Positions 21,883 to 34,244 of a stretch of 64,000 nucleotides of DNA are shown one piece after another. The DNA is from Poa pratensis (taxonomy: Eukaryota > Streptophyta > Magnoliopsida > Poales > Poaceae), in NCBI GenBank assembly GCA_947311845.1, contig CAMZMU010000013.1:512606-576605 (forward strand). Reading direction: 5' to 3'. The position numbers and the translations under genes are program-made. The notes under the pieces are model-generated. The model was not told the origin of the DNA. It did not search any database and saw only the letters and a list, made by a program, of their open reading frames with translations. Positions within the stretch are counted from its first letter, which is position 1. Every line of letters starts with the position of its first letter.

Positions 21883-22988
21883 TGGCTAGGTTAATAGCCA
21901 GGGACGAAACCAATATGAGTACATTTGAATGTACTCGCAAACTACCCCAACATGAGTATGCACTAATTTTACTTTAGTTGACAACTTTTATTTATTTAAA
22001 ACATCTCTATATCTTTTTTGAAAAAGGTAAGAAGGGTTTTATAACTATCTTTAAAGAAACCACCATCTCATTTGTTCTCCAAAACTCCTCCTGTTTCTGA
22101 CCATGGCTCACCATGGTCCATCTATTTCAACAACTCATACCACTCCATTTGGCATAGCTGTGTAACATCATCTCCAATTTAGTTTCTTTTTAAACTTTAA
22201 AACTTTTCCAAAAAAAAACTTGCACATGGTCAAAGTAGGGCCTCCCAACTGTCCATATCCGAGGACTCGGCTATTCGAATAGTTTTACACTCTGCAGAGG
22301 TAGCACGCTTTTTCCCACATCCATCCGGCAACTCATCGTGTCCGCCACGTCTTGCCATACAGGGTGTATGCGAAGTAAGCCGCCGGCCATAGCCTGTCCT
22401 TTGCTCATGCTAGTATAGGATCCTTCCCATATGACACTTCCAACACACTTAACCCAGCCCTTCGGAATCTAAGTGTGAGGACTCATAGGTTTTGACCGGC
22501 GGTTTATGGTGGAACCTTCAATCCTCCTCCTTATCTTTCATAGAGTTTGAGCGAGGACCGCCAGTGGGGGTACCTGGAGGGTCTAGGGACGGCGGAGAGG
22601 ACGGCGTTCGACGGCGGAGGTCGCGGGGATGCTGGGGAGGCGAGTGGAGCTTGATGGGGAAGCTCCTGGCGGCGGCGATGATCTCCTTCTTCTCCGCGGC
22701 CGTGCTCCAACTCCGGCGAGATCCTACGGGGGCTCCTGGGCACGATACAGAAGGGAAAACGTCGCGGGTGAGTGTGGTGGTAATGGTGAGGCAGGTGAGG
22801 GCCAGAGAAGAGCAAGGGAGGGAGCAGCACGGCGTGGCCGTGTCGTCGCCTACCTCGGGTGCGGCGGGGTGCAGAGAGGAACTACGGGCAGCAGCAGCCT
22901 CGCTGCGGAGTACCCGCCCTTCTGGCGGTGTACGGGAGAGAGTGGAGTGAGGGAGAGGCTGTGAGATTGAGGGAGGGCTCAGGGTGGC

Positions 22989-22994
22989 TTTATA
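22989..22994 (-). promoter_or_regulatory. LTR TATA box
   Basis: TATAAAGCCACCC on the minus strand matches the TATA context in the LTRs at 51676 and 61620, about 1,030 bp from the LTR start. Confidence 0.65.
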
Positions 22995-24024
22995 GGCTCG
23001 ACGACGGCGCACGGGCTCGCCGTGGACACGGTGCAGGAGAGAGGGTCCAGGCGCGATAGCTCGCCGTAGCTCGCGGTAGGGGGCGGCTTCAGCGTTCGAG
23101 GTGCAGAGGCTAGCTCGGCGGCGTGGCGACGATCTGTGCGTGCGCGAGAACGGGACAGCTCGGGGAACGTTTGGACGGTGGGTGCGTGCACTGGCACGGC
23201 CGTCTCTGGCGGGTGCGGCGGCTGCGTGGCGCGAAACGACGATGGGGGTCCTCCCCGGGGATGGCTGCGGTGCTGGGAGAGCGCAGAGACGCCAGGGAGA
23301 GGGGGGGGCACGGTGTTGGGCGACTGCGGTGTCGACAACGCCGTTGCCACGGCGACGGCCATGGCGCACGGCGACCGCGGCTGTCCCCTGGTGCTTCTCC
23401 TCTTCCCGTGCCTCTTTTCTTTGATTTCTTGGACGCGGCGAGGTCAGTGAGGTGCGAGGGAGTGGATGCAAGCATCAATTCGAAGAACAAACTTCGAATT
23501 CGATCGAATTGCATCGGTTGAAATCGAACCGAGGATGAACACAGTGGTGTTCACACGTGTTCGACGAAATGTGCACATCAAATTTAAATTTGAATTTCTG
23601 AATTTTGATTTCATACTTTGCTTCATAATTATGTATAGGTATTTGTGGTGCTGTGTTGCATTTCATGTGACAAGTGCAACATAGCACACTTGGTGATTTG
23701 AATTTAATAAAGAAAGTAAATAGAATTTCAATTTAGGTTTTTAAATTAAATTTTTGAGAGGGAAAAGTTATAGGAATAAAAATGGGAGAGTTTATATAAC
23801 CTCTCCTCTCAATTTTGTTTGAAACCATTTTAGTTTTCCCCTTGGAATTTGTGTGACACAATTGTCACTTTTATTTTTCTTGCTTTATTTGCTATTTCAA
23901 TTCTTTTCTTTTCTCCTTGTTTTTATTTAGAGCAAGGAACATAATTAGCAAGAATAAATAACACAAGCTTTTGTTGGCTCTCATTTTTGGAATATAATAC
24001 TGATAATATTTTTGGGATGTTACA

Positions 24025-25786
24025 AGCTCTCCAGGGTGGCATCGCCTCTTACGCCACAGGATGCGCGGCCTTCACCCGCAGCCTGCGTCGCGTCGTCTGG
24101 CCACAGAAGTTCAGGCCTGACCTACCCAAGGGCTACGACGGCACGAACAACCCCATCGAGTTCTGCAGCTCTACACCACCTCCATCCAAGCTGCGGGGGG
24201 AGACGACAAGGTCATGGCCAACTGGTTCTCCCACGCTCTCAAGGATTCTGCCTTGTCGTGGCTCCTGAACCTTCCCGAGGATTCCATTGACTCGTGGGAG
24301 GAGCTCTGCCAGCAGTTCGTTGCAAACTTCAAGGGCACGTACGAGCGCGCCCTCACCTACAACGACCTGCGTGCTGTGCGCCAGAAGCCTGGCGAGACCC
24401 TCCGCAGGTACATCCAGCGCTTCAGCCAAGTCCGCAACAAAATCCCGAACATCCCGGACTCGCACGTCATTGCGGCCTTCAGAGAGGGCGTCACCAACCC
24501 AGGATGCTCGAGAAGCTCGGCATCCATGATACCTCTCCTCCGTGGTGAAGCTCTTCGACATCGCAGACAAGTGCGCCAAGGCAGAAGAAGGGCTCCTCTT
24601 CGTCAAGGTGGGCTCGACAGACGACCCTGTCGAGGGATCCAAGACCCAGAAGAGGCGTGACGAGACAAAGCGCAAGCCTACCGCTGTCCTGGCAGCCGAA
24701 CCCGACGCCAAGCATGTTCGCGAGGACTCCCTGAGGCTGGCGAGAAAAAGGTGGATAACCGCCCGTTCTGCATCTACCACAACAGGCGCGGCCATGCGAC
24801 GGAGAACTGCTATGACCTCAAGCAGCTGAGCAAGAAGCGTGAGCAAGAAGAAGGCAGCGGTAGCCGCGGCAGAGGCCGTGGTTACCGCAAAGGTGGACGC
24901 AAGGCAACTTCCAGAGGCCCAGGGACTCAGGCGAATGCCGCCGAGAAAAACAACAATCTCCCGACGAAGAGCCTGGAGGCTACCAGGCCCCTAAGGGTGC
25001 CATGGCATGCATCCTCGGCGGATCCCAAGCGCCCAAGTCGAACAACCAGTTCAAGCAGTTCGCTCGCGAGCTCAATGCAGCGCTTCCCGGGGTCGAGACG
25101 TCCCGCCCCCTCAAGTGGTCCCAGTACACCATCGCCTTCGACGCCAAAGATCACCCCAAGTCTACCAAGACTGTGGGCACCCTCCCGTTGGTGTGCACCC
25201 CCACCATCAACAACATCGCCGTCGGCAAGACGCTCATTGATGGGGGTGCAGGCCTGAACGTCATCTCTGTCGAGACCTTCGAGACGCTTCAAGTGCCCTA
25301 CGAGTGGCTATGCCCTCCAGGCCCTTCACCGGGGTCACCAGCGGCTCAATCTCGCCTCTGGGGCAAGTGAGGCTCGCGGTCACCTTTGGCACGCAGGAGA
25401 ACTACCGCACCGAGCTAATTGACTTCGACGTCGCGCACATTGGCCTGCCCTACAACGCCATCCTCGGCTACCCCGCCCTCGCGAAGTTCATGGCCGTCAC
25501 GCACCACGCCTACAACATGGTCAAGATCCCTGGCAGCGGTGGCACCATCACCATACGTGGTCACGTACAGGACGCCACGCGCGCTGTCGAGATCGCCTAC
25601 AAGGCCGCTGCCATGGCATTCCCCGCTGACGAGGACATGGAGCCTCTCGAGAGGCCCAAGAAGAAGAAGCAGCTGTTCACTCAAGAGCAAGCATCTACAA
25701 AGAAGGTGTCGCTGAGCACCAGTGGCTCGGGGGCTGAGGGCTCGGGGGCTAGCGTCACCATAGGCGCTGGCTTGCCTCCCAAATAG
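24025..25786 (+). pseudogene. Tat gag and protease, frameshifted
   Basis: The gag core is readable in pieces: PDLPKGYDGTNNP, then ALSWLLNLPEDSIDSWEELC and LRRYIQRFSQVRNKIP (24214-24470). A zinc-knuckle variant, FCIYHNRRGHATENC, lies at 24766-24810, followed by a basic Gly/Arg tail. A retroviral-type aspartic protease follows, with LIDGGAGLNVIS near 25235 as the active-site motif. The frame changes at about 24160, 24510, 24640-24740, 24990 and 25320. The product would have formed particles and processed the polyprotein; this copy cannot. Confidence 0.8.
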
Positions 25787-27510
25787 GAAAGCGCGCTCGT
25801 CGCCTTCCTTCGGGCAAATTCTGACATGTTCGCATGGACTCCGTCAGAAATGTCCGGTGTACCAAGGGAGGTGATCGAGCACCACTTAGCCGTGTGTCCA
25901 ACGCACGCCCTGTAAAGCAGAAAGCGCGGAAACAAGCCCCCGAGAAGCAAGCGTTCATCATCAAAGAAGTAGAGAAGCTGAAAGCAGCAGACATCATTCG
26001 AGAAGTTGCCCACCCCACTTGGCTCTCCAACGGTGTGGTTGTCCCAAAACCCAATGGAGGAGGCCGGCTCTGCATCGACTACACAGACGTAAACAAGGCC
26101 TGCCCCAAGGATCCATACCCCATGCCAAGGATAGACCAGATTGTGGACTCCACCGCCGGCTGTGATCTCCTCTGTTTCCTGGATGCCTTCTCAGGCTACC
26201 ACCAGATCAAAATGGCCAAGGAAGACGAGGAGAAAACAGCATTTCTCACCCCTTGTGGTGTGTATTGCTACACTTGCATGCCCTTTGGCCTGAAAATGCC
26301 GGCGCCACCTTCCAGAGGCTCATGAGGATCGCCTTGGGGGCTCAGATGGGAAGAAATGCAGAAGCTTATGTCGACGACATCGTGGTCAAGTCTCGCGAGG
26401 GAGACACTCTCTTGAAGGATCTCGAGGAAACCTTTGCCAGCCTGCGCAAGGTGAACATCAAGTTAAACCCCGCCAAGTGCGTCTTCGGGGTGCCTTCAGG
26501 CAAGCTCCTCGGGTTCCTCGTGTCCCACCGCGGCATAGAAGCAAACCCTGACAAGATCAAGGCTATAGAAGACATGCAGCCACCTCGCCGCCTCAAGGAC
26601 ATGCAGCGCCTAGCAGGATGCATGGCCAGCTTAGGCCGCTTCATCTCCAAGTTCGGCGAGAGAGCCTTGCCATTTTTCAAGATCATGAAGAAATCCGGCA
26701 CCTTCAAGTGGACTCCAGAGGCGACAAAGCATTTGAGGACTTGAAGAAATACTTGGCTAGCTCACCAGTCATGGTAGCCCCCAGGGCAGGCGAGCATCTG
26801 AAGCTGTACCTAGCAGCCACTCCACAAACTGCAAGCGCCGTCCTGGTGGTGGAAAGAGAAGAGCCAGTTCTCCCCAAGAAAAGCACTGCCACACCAAGTC
26901 CAGAACCTCCCGACGAGGGAACAGTCTCTCCAGACCCAGTGCCAGACCCACAGCCTCAAGTCGAGTCCACTACAGCACCCCTGCCGAGGCTCCTCCACAG
27001 GCAAACCTCGCCAAAGGTCCTGAGGAGCCTCTCGAGGGAGCCGACGCTGCCGCACCATCAACGACCCTCGTCGAGCATCCAGTCTACTTCGTCAGTACTG
27101 TACTGCGAGATGCTCGCGAGCGGTACCCAGTGCAGCAGAAGCTCCTCCTCGCGCTCCTCATCGCCTCCAGGAAGCTGCGCCACTACTTCCAGGGCCACCC
27201 CATCACGGTGGTCACGTCCTTCCCCCTGGAGCAATCCTGCGCAACCCCAACGCACTGACCGCGTCGCAGGATGGAACATCGAGCTGCAACCATTCAACTT
27301 GCGCTTCGACACCACAAGAGTCATAAAAGGGAGAGCGCTGGCGGATTTCGTCGCCGAGTGGACAGACCCAACTCCTGAAGAGCCTCGCGAAGAAGAAACC
27401 GCGTCATCGGAGATACAATGCCAAGCCACTGGACCATGCACTTCGATGGAGCTTTCGCCTGCCGCAATGGTGGGGCTGGCGTTGTCTAACCTCACCAAAA
27501 GGTGACAAGC
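25787..27510 (+). pseudogene. Tat reverse transcriptase and first RNase H
   Basis: RT motifs appear in order: VVPKPNGGGRLCIDYTDVNK (near 26040), LDAFSGYHQIKM (26180), a conserved MPFGL shortly before a frameshift at about 26300, then AYVDDIVVKS (26365), which holds the catalytic Asp pair and is the Tat-style version. The connection and first RNase H follow ([17 protein letters not shown] near 26795, LRFDTTRVIKGRALADF near 27300) with more frame changes at 26700-26750 and near 27100-27240. RT would copy element RNA to DNA in cytoplasmic particles. Confidence 0.85.
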
Positions 27511-27850
27511 TCTACTACGCCATCCAGTGTGCTTCACAATAGACAAGATCTCCAACAACATCGCCGAGTACGAGGCCTCCTCGCCGGGCTCAGAGCCGCA
27601 ATCGCCCTTGGCGTCAAGCACTTACTCATAAAGGGTGATTCCCAGCTCCTGGTTAACTTCTCCAACAAGAGCTACACGCCTAAAGACGACCACATGGCCG
27701 CCTACCTTGAAGAGGTCCGCAAGCTCGAGAAGCACTTCAGGGCATGGAGCTCATGCACATCCCGCGAAAGGAGAACCAGGAGGCAGATGACATCGCCAAG
27801 CGAGCATCACGAAGGCAGGCCCAGCCGGCCGGCGTCTTTGAAGAGAGACT
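27430..27850 (+). pseudogene. Second, archaeal-type RNase H (aRNH) of Tat element
   Basis: MHFDGAF-type start, then NIAEYEALLAGLRAAIALGV and IKGDSQLLVNFSNK, then MELMHIPRKENQEADDIAKR, match the extra RNase H that Tat elements carry between RT-RH and integrase. Frames change near 27480-27560 and at about 27745. This domain is a strong lineage marker. Confidence 0.75.
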
Positions 27851-28027
27851 CTCCAAGGCGTCCATAAAGCAGCCACAAGAAGCAGCAGCCACAAGCACAG
27901 ACGAAGTACTCCCACCACCTCCTGTAGGTGGGGCACCCAACTGCGGTCCATCCTCAGGGGAGCGTCTGCTGCTGGCTATGGTGCATCAAGAGACAGGCTG
28001 GGTTGACGAACTCAAAGACTACTGCTG

Positions 28028-29231
28028 AAGGGAGTCCTCCCGAAGAAGACGCGGAGGCAGAACGAGTGGCTCGACAAGCCAAGTCATACTACATCCTCGA
28101 GGGAGACCTGTACCGCAAGCGCCCAAATGGAATTGCACTCAAGTGCGTCCCCCCCGAGGAAGGCCGCATGCTGATCAGAGACATTCACAGTGGAGAGTGT
28201 GGCCACCATTCCTCTGCACGCACCCTGGCAGGCAAGGTCTTCAGGAGCGGTTTCTACTGGCCCCAAGTGCTTCAAGATGCCACCACCATCGTCCAGTCTT
28301 GCGATGCGTGCCATTCCACGCCAAGCAAGTCCATCAGCCTGCACTGGGACTCCAAACCATCCCGCTCTCGTGGCCTTTCGCGGTCTGGGGGCTAGACATC
28401 TTGGGACCCTTCCCGAGATCGCAAGGGGGCTACCGCTTCCTCTTCGTGGCAGTCGACAAGTTCACCAAGTGGGCAGAGGTTGAAGCAGTGCGCAGCATAC
28501 CGGCCAGGGCAGCAGTAAAATTCATCAGAGGCCTGGTCTGCCGTTTTGGTGTGCCTAATCGCATCATCACCGACAATGGCTCACAATTCACCAGCGGCAT
28601 CTTCAGGGCCTACTGCGAGAGCCTCGGCACCAAGCTCTGCTTCGCCTCGGTGGCTCACCCACAGAGCAACGGCCAAGCCGAGCGAGCAAATGCTGAGGTC
28701 CTCAAGGGCCTCAAGACAAGAAGCTTCAATCGCCTGAAGGGCTACGGCAAGGGCTGGATAGACGAACTCCCGTCCGTGCTCTGGTCCATCCGCACGAACC
28801 CCACGAAGCCCACTGGTGAGACGCCATTTGCCCTCGTGTATGGAGCTGAAGCAGTCCTCCCCACAGAGATCAAGCATGGATCCGCACGGGTCCTTGCCTT
28901 CAACGAGGACGATCAAGCAGACCTCCACAGCGACGACCTGCTGCTCCTTGACGGGTTGCGCCGCCGTGCCGCCCTCAGGGCAGCCAAGTACCAGCAAGAC
29001 CTGCGACGCTACCACAGCCGCCACATACGTCCGCGCACTCTCGAGACAGGCGACCTCGTCCTCAGGAGAATCCTCTCCAGGGAAGGTCTCCACAAGCTCT
29101 CGCCAATGTGGGAAGGCCCCTACAGGGTCTCACACATCGCCAGGCCTGGCGCGGTACGCCTCGAAACGGAGGACGGCATCCCGGTCAAGAATCCATGGAA
29201 CATCGCGCATCTACGCAAGTTCTACCCGTGA
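28028..29231 (+). pseudogene. Tat integrase, mostly open
   Basis: From about 28065 the zinc-binding region (GDLYRKRPNG, then HHSSARTLAGK and CDAC) is readable. The long open frame 28143-29231 has LDILGPF, IITDNGSQFTSG and NGQAERANAEV, i.e. the DDE catalytic residues, followed by a C-terminal domain ending IAHLRKFYP. There is no chromodomain, consistent with Tat. A frameshift lies near 28310. The enzyme would insert element DNA in the nucleus. Confidence 0.85.
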
Positions 29232-30265
29232 TCATAGTCACGCCAGACATTTTTTGTCTCTAGAGGGAAGCACACAACTTCACCTTCACAAAAGCTTCTC
29301 CTCCCGAGGGCCAGCCCCTCTGAGCTCTCCTGATACGTGCCGCCGCAGGCCGTGAAGAGTCTCAGCCACTGAATGTGGTCCCCATGCCTCGACATGGAAA
29401 ACTTTATCTTGGTACCAAGTGTAATGAACCAATTCGTTTCTCAATGAAACATTGCGCTGAGGCGCCGCTATGTAATATTTTGGTGGTGAGTTTTACTTTT
29501 CATCATCTTAGTTCATTTCGCGCTCATATTTTCCCCATGCGCACCTCGCGAGCGGGGGCTGAGTACGGTGACTGTGCCTCAAGAGCACCCCAACAGCACC
29601 GCAAAATCCAAAGGATCCGAGCTCTAACACGTGAGCACGCTCTCACGCCTGTTACCTCCCAAAGAGCTCTGGCCATGGGCTTGCTCCCAAACACGCCACC
29701 TCACCAAAGGACCTTGGTACTTACTCTCCTCGCGAGATACTCATGAGGAAGCCTATAAGCGCGCATGAGTGTTTACTACCATGTACTTGCTTTGGGTTTG
29801 CCTCTCTAACCAATACAGGGAACAAGAGTCCCCCCAAGTCGAGAAGCCACGCTCCGACCTAGAGGGAAGCGCACCATCAGGGAAACCAACGCCCTCTACG
29901 AGGCCAAAGTCTCGCAAGCTAAGTCAGCGCTCGCGCCCCTCAGGAGTTTTTCCTCCCTCTCACGAGCACCTGTCGTCCCTCGAGCGGGTTTTTTCTCTCT
30001 CACACTCCATGGACTGCTTGTGCGTCAAAGGGGGCCCTCGAGCACCGCGACTCGAGAGCCCTTACCTCTCCAAGCCTTAAACACCCCCCGGCCTTGCCGA
30101 GTCACGCTCCGGCATACCGCAGCGGCGGTGTCATAGCGCAAAGAGATGGGTCCTGACGACGTAGAGCGAAAAAGACATGGAACAGGGATAAAAGGCCCAT
30201 CGAGGGACACACACATAGTAGCGCACGATTAAAGTGTCTTACAACCAGAATGATTAAAACAAGTC
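29232..30265. other. Spacer between Tat integrase and antisense ORF
   Basis: Non-coding, moderately GC-rich. No domain-like ORF on either strand. Both the sense pol transcript and the convergent antisense transcript should end here, but no clear polyadenylation signal can be assigned. Confidence 0.5.
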
Positions 30266-33200
30266 TTAAAACAAAGATAATTGCGCCTCAAGCGCGTCTT
30301 GTTGCAGGAGCGGCCTAGGCAGGGGCATCGCCGCACGATCCTCCTCAGCCTCCTCTTCAGCTTCTGCTTCAGCGCCTTCCTCCTCCTCAGCGGCCTGCTC
30401 CGTCTCGACCCTCTTGAAGCGGTCGACGTAATCGTTGACCTCCTCCCGAACCAAGTTGGAGAGGTCCTGAGCTTGGTCCGCCTCGACAGGCTCGGTCACT
30501 GACTCGAAGTCGAAGCTGGGGTAAAGCGCTGGAGGTTGGCGAAGACCGGTCGATCGCCACCGTCAGGAGCTTGCGGCACTCTTCATCGACAACGTCGCCC
30601 ATCTCCGCCACAGGGCCCTCAAGTGTGGTGAGAGCTGGTCGAAGTAGGCGAGATACGCCGCAGCATCGGCATTCCCATGGACGGGAACCGCAGGGGCGTC
30701 CACTCCCAAGGTTCGCCGCAAGGGTGTTCCCCCGAGCCACCAAGGTCTTGAACATGCGCTGCCGCTGCTGCGTGAAGACCTGTGCCGCCTGCACGTGATG
30801 CTCAGCCTCCTCAGCACGCTCCACGGCAGGGCCCACCTGAGCGGTCAACTCCTTCATATCAGCCATCAAAGAAGCAAGGTCCTGCTCCGCGCGCGTCCGG
30901 GCCTCCGAAGCAGCCTGGAGGCGGGAGTCAAATCGCTTCTTCTGGGACTCAAGATCCCTGAAGCGAGCCTCTTGTTTCTTGGCCTTCTCTGCGAAATCTT
31001 TCCTGCAGTTGTCACGAAAGAGCTTCTCCTTGATCGCAGACTCCTCCGCCATCTTCTCCTCCTTTTTGCGAAGGTTCTCATTGGTCTGCGCGAGGCGCTT
31101 CTGGTAGAACTCCTCGTCTTGGGTGACCTTGTTCTCGCAGGCTTCCAGGTGCTCTCGCTGCGCGGATTGATCCTTCTCGATCTGTTCAACCTGTTCCTCG
31201 CGCTTGTGTGCCTCGGCCTCGCGGGCGTCGAGCTCAACTCCGCGCTGCACGATCAGGTCTTCGCGGATGCGCAGGTTCTCACGAACTTCTCCAAGCTCTG
31301 CCGCACGTTCTCCGACTCGGCAACGATCCCTTCTTCGCGGTCCAGAAGCTCTTTGTGCTTGGTGGAGACCGTCGCTTCACGCGCCGCCAGCTCCTGGTGT
31401 TTGGCCTCGGTCTCCGCCTCGAGAGCCTCGCGCCAGGCACCCAGGTCCGCAAGGGTCTCCTCAACTTCGCGGACCACGCTGATGCGGATCTCCTCAGCGG
31501 AGCGCAGTGCTGCCTCGCGTTGCGCCTGGGCAGCCTCGTTCTTCCGGCGGCAGCTCTCCACGGTCTCCTGAAGACAAGCCCAGCCCCGCGCAAGCTCGGC
31601 GTCCTCCTCCGCCCTGGAGCGATCCTCCTCAGCGAGCTGGGCCTCAAGCCCATCGAGCATTTCCCTCGCCGAGCGAAGGACAGCCCCACGGCGAGCTGCA
31701 ACTGGGCGCCTCCCCCACAGGACTAAGGCCCACGGCTCACCGGAGGGCCTGGAAACGCCGGCGCCTGCCGAGGATCCCGGAGCGTCGCGCCTTGGGCTCT
31801 GAGTGGCCTCGAGGCACGCCTGGGGGCTCTGATGCGAGCCTCCCTCTTCGTCCGCGCAAGGGGCCATCTGGGGGCTCTGATGAGAACCCCCCTCGCCACC
31901 CGCGCTGGAGGCCTTCTGGGGGCTCGAGGCGCCCTCACCATCAACCCCACCATTTTTCTGCCCCTGGGGAGCACTCTCCTCTCCCCCAGGGGCAGGGTTG
32001 GCCTTCTCAGCTGAGGCCGCCCTCACAGCGGCCTCAGAGTCTACCGTGGGCTTTCCAAGGCTCGTGCTCGGTGGGGGCGATGACGCGGCGGCCTCCTCCA
32101 TCTCGACGTCAGCGCGCGCTTCTGCGAACACCTCCGTCTCCGCCGCACGCTCCTTCGCCGGCGGCGTGGACCTCGCCGCATCCACCTCCGGCGCCCCCTC
32201 CTGCCGCACAGGAGAGACGTTAGGCTGCATAGGCGGTGGCATCGTCACCTCTGCCTCCTCCTCTTTCTCCTCGTGGCGCTCCTCTACCTCAGGAGGCGGC
32301 GCCGCAGCCTCGGGAGAAGAAGCAGTGCCCTCGGGAGGCACCTCGTCAGCTGTACACGCTGCAGACGCCGCTGCAGCGCTGGGGATCTCTCCTAGCCTCC
32401 GAGCCTCCGCCGTTTTGGCACCTCGGGGCGCCTGGGAGGAAAAGGCTCAAAAACTCTTCGAGGAGTCTACACAAGAATAACATAACAGAAAAGGGAGTCA
32501 GTCCTTACCCAGGTGACTTGGTGCCGGAGTCAACCCACACCATGTTCGACGACCGCCACGGCCTCGACGGCGCGGCACCGGCGCCGGACCCCTCAGGTGC
32601 CCGCTGGATTCCTGGCAGTCCTGTCATGAATGGCCTTGGAGCGGGGCTCGCAGTGGCCTGATGAAGCACCATCGTCATCTCTCTCTTCTCCCTCAACACG
32701 CTGCGAGGGAGCGACCACGAACTGGCCGCTGCCACCTGAGGAGATCCCGTGGATCTCAACTTCAGGCGCCGCACTCTTCGAGGTGCCCGAGTTCTCCGCC
32801 AAAGAAGCAGGGCCTCCCGAGGTGCCGGTTGCGCCTGCGTCAGATTCCGCGGGCGTTTCCGTCGTCTCCTCGTCGCCCTCAGCTGGCGCCCCCTGCGCCG
32901 CAGACTCTGGATCCTCGCGAGGCCCGACATGCCCCTCAGGAACCAGGCCCCACTTGTCGAACTTCGGCATCGTCTGCACGAGCGAGGGGCGATGCCCGAG
33001 ATCGATCCTGTGGAGCGGAACAGCCTTGTCGTTGGGTTTGGGGATGTCTGGAGACGTGAAGAGGGTCTCCATGATGGTGTGCACCTCCTGCTGCGTGAAG
33101 AGGGTTGCGCTCAGGCGCATCTTGTCCCTCTGGTTGGAATACAGCCACATCGCGTCCGCATGACTCTGGAGCGGAGCAATGCGACGCCTCACGAAGTCCT

Positions 33201-33941
33201 TGGCAACCATCTGCCCAGTGAGGCCTGCCTCGCGGAGGTCCCTCAAGCGCCTTACCACGGGGCCAAGTGTAGCGCCCTTGAGCGCCTTGGAAGACCAGCT
33301 CGCCCTCTTCGTCGGAGGCGCTTCAGGCAGTTCGAAGAAAGCGCTCTGGCTCCCGAACTTCATGAGGAACCAGCGCTTGTGGAAGTCCTCCACCTTCTTT
33401 GTCACGCTGGTCACAATGTTCTCGCCGTTCCGCACGATGGGGATGTAGATGCCCTTCATGCCATCGGTGATGCGGAAGGATACGCACCCCGACCGCTCCT
33501 TGTTCGCCGTGAACCGGAGCGCGTAGAAGCTGCGGAAGAGGTCCACCGAGGTCGGAATGCCGATGTATGCCTCACAGAGATAGGCGAAGATGGTGAGGAC
33601 AAGGATGGAGTTGGGATGGAGATGAAGAACCTGGATCTGATAGCGCTCCAGAACCGCCAGGAAGAAGTCGGAGAAAGGAGGCACGAGCCCGGCGAATAGG
33701 GTGTGCATAAAGATGGGGTAGAAGCAGCCGAAGGAGTTGCCCGCCGTCTTAAGCACCGTGGTGCCGTGCTCGTTGGTCGCCGAAGCCGCCATGTGATGCA
33801 CCTTGTCCAGCTGCGCTTCCTTCTCGAAGCGGATGCCGGTCAGAGCCGGCTCAAAGTCTCCGTCCTGCTGCATCGCAGCAGGCTCGCCGCCCTGTACCAC
33901 TGCCTTGCCTTCGTGGCCGCGGTGGCTTTCTTGGGCGCCAT
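30266..33941 (-). pseudogene. Tat antisense ORF (Transposase_28-like domain plus coiled coil), broken
   Basis: On the minus strand a start MAPKKATAAT (33941) is followed after a frameshift (33900-33940) by a domain with FCCFYP-like text, PPFSDFFLAVLERYQIQVLH and LCEAYIGIPTSVDLF (33890-33250). This resembles Pfam's 'putative gypsy type transposon' family (Transposase_28), recalled from memory. A serine/proline-rich linker follows. Further open segments (32341-31253, 31250-30387, 30499-30266) encode long charged heptad helices, i.e. a coiled coil, and an acidic C-terminus. A donor at 32508 and acceptor at 32467 would define an intron of only 42 bp, so that splice is doubtful. Plus-strand ORFs over this block are shadows. 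Confidence 0.7.
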
Positions 33942-34054
33942 TGCAGCAAGATTGCGAAGGAAGAGCGCCGGGGACACGGAGGTGCAGAAGTCGAGACCAA
34001 GGAGACGGGCGCGCAAATGATGCAGTAACTGCTGCCTAAACCGGCGCTGCAGGC

Positions 34055-34060
34055 TTTATA
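34055..34060 (-). promoter_or_regulatory. TATA box of the antisense ORF
   Basis: The minus strand reads GTGATATAAAGCCTGC, placing TATAAA about 115 bp before the antisense start codon at 33941. This fits an own promoter inside the element, independent of the LTR. Confidence 0.5.
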
Positions 34061-34244
34061 TCACCTCAGAGCAGTTACCGAGACGTGGTGGGTCCCCCCA
34101 CTACGCCCATCATCTCCGAGTAGAACGTGTCGTTGCAGCGTAATTGCCCTACATGTGTCTCAGGCCAGCCGGACACTTTGGGCCCATGCCGATTCGCCTG
34201 CGTCCACTGGACTACGTCGTGCCCATCATGGGCCCGGGGCCTAC
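34061..34244 (+). other. Pre-LTR segment with purine tract of Tat element
   Basis: Non-coding. It ends ATGGGCCCGGGGCCTAC before TGTCGG, an imperfect form of the GGGGGCTAC tract that often precedes grass Tat 3' LTRs. Confidence 0.5.

Larger units (their letters stand above)
19218..24024 (-). mobile_element. Truncated chromovirus-type gypsy element (5' LTR, extra ORF, gag)
   Basis: Read on the minus strand: 5' LTR (24024-21555), PBS, an intact extra ORF, then gag cut off at about 19218 before its zinc knuckle. Pol and the 3' LTR are gone. Coding parts align closely with the plus-strand element at 50700-64000. The LTR end lies inside gag of the Tat element at 24025, so this copy inserted there; the possible target duplication starts AGCTC at 24025. 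Everything left of 19218, including the Tat 5' half, has been lost. Confidence 0.85.
21555..24024 (-). repeat. 5' LTR (2,470 bp) of truncated gypsy copy
   Basis: It runs from TGTAACATCCC (24024 downward) to GGGGTCCCCACA at 21555. The outer about 100 bp and the last about 1 kb match the LTR at 50700-54683. It lacks about 1.5 kb of AT-rich sequence that lies downstream of the TATA box there. The central GC-rich tract (22520-23480) yields long ORFs on both strands that straddle the TATA box, so they are not believed. A TATA box is at 22989-22994. Confidence 0.85.

Noticed and set aside
22518..23471. 317-codon minus-strand ORF in the gypsy LTR
   Set aside because: It spans the TATA box and is not conserved in frame in the related LTRs.
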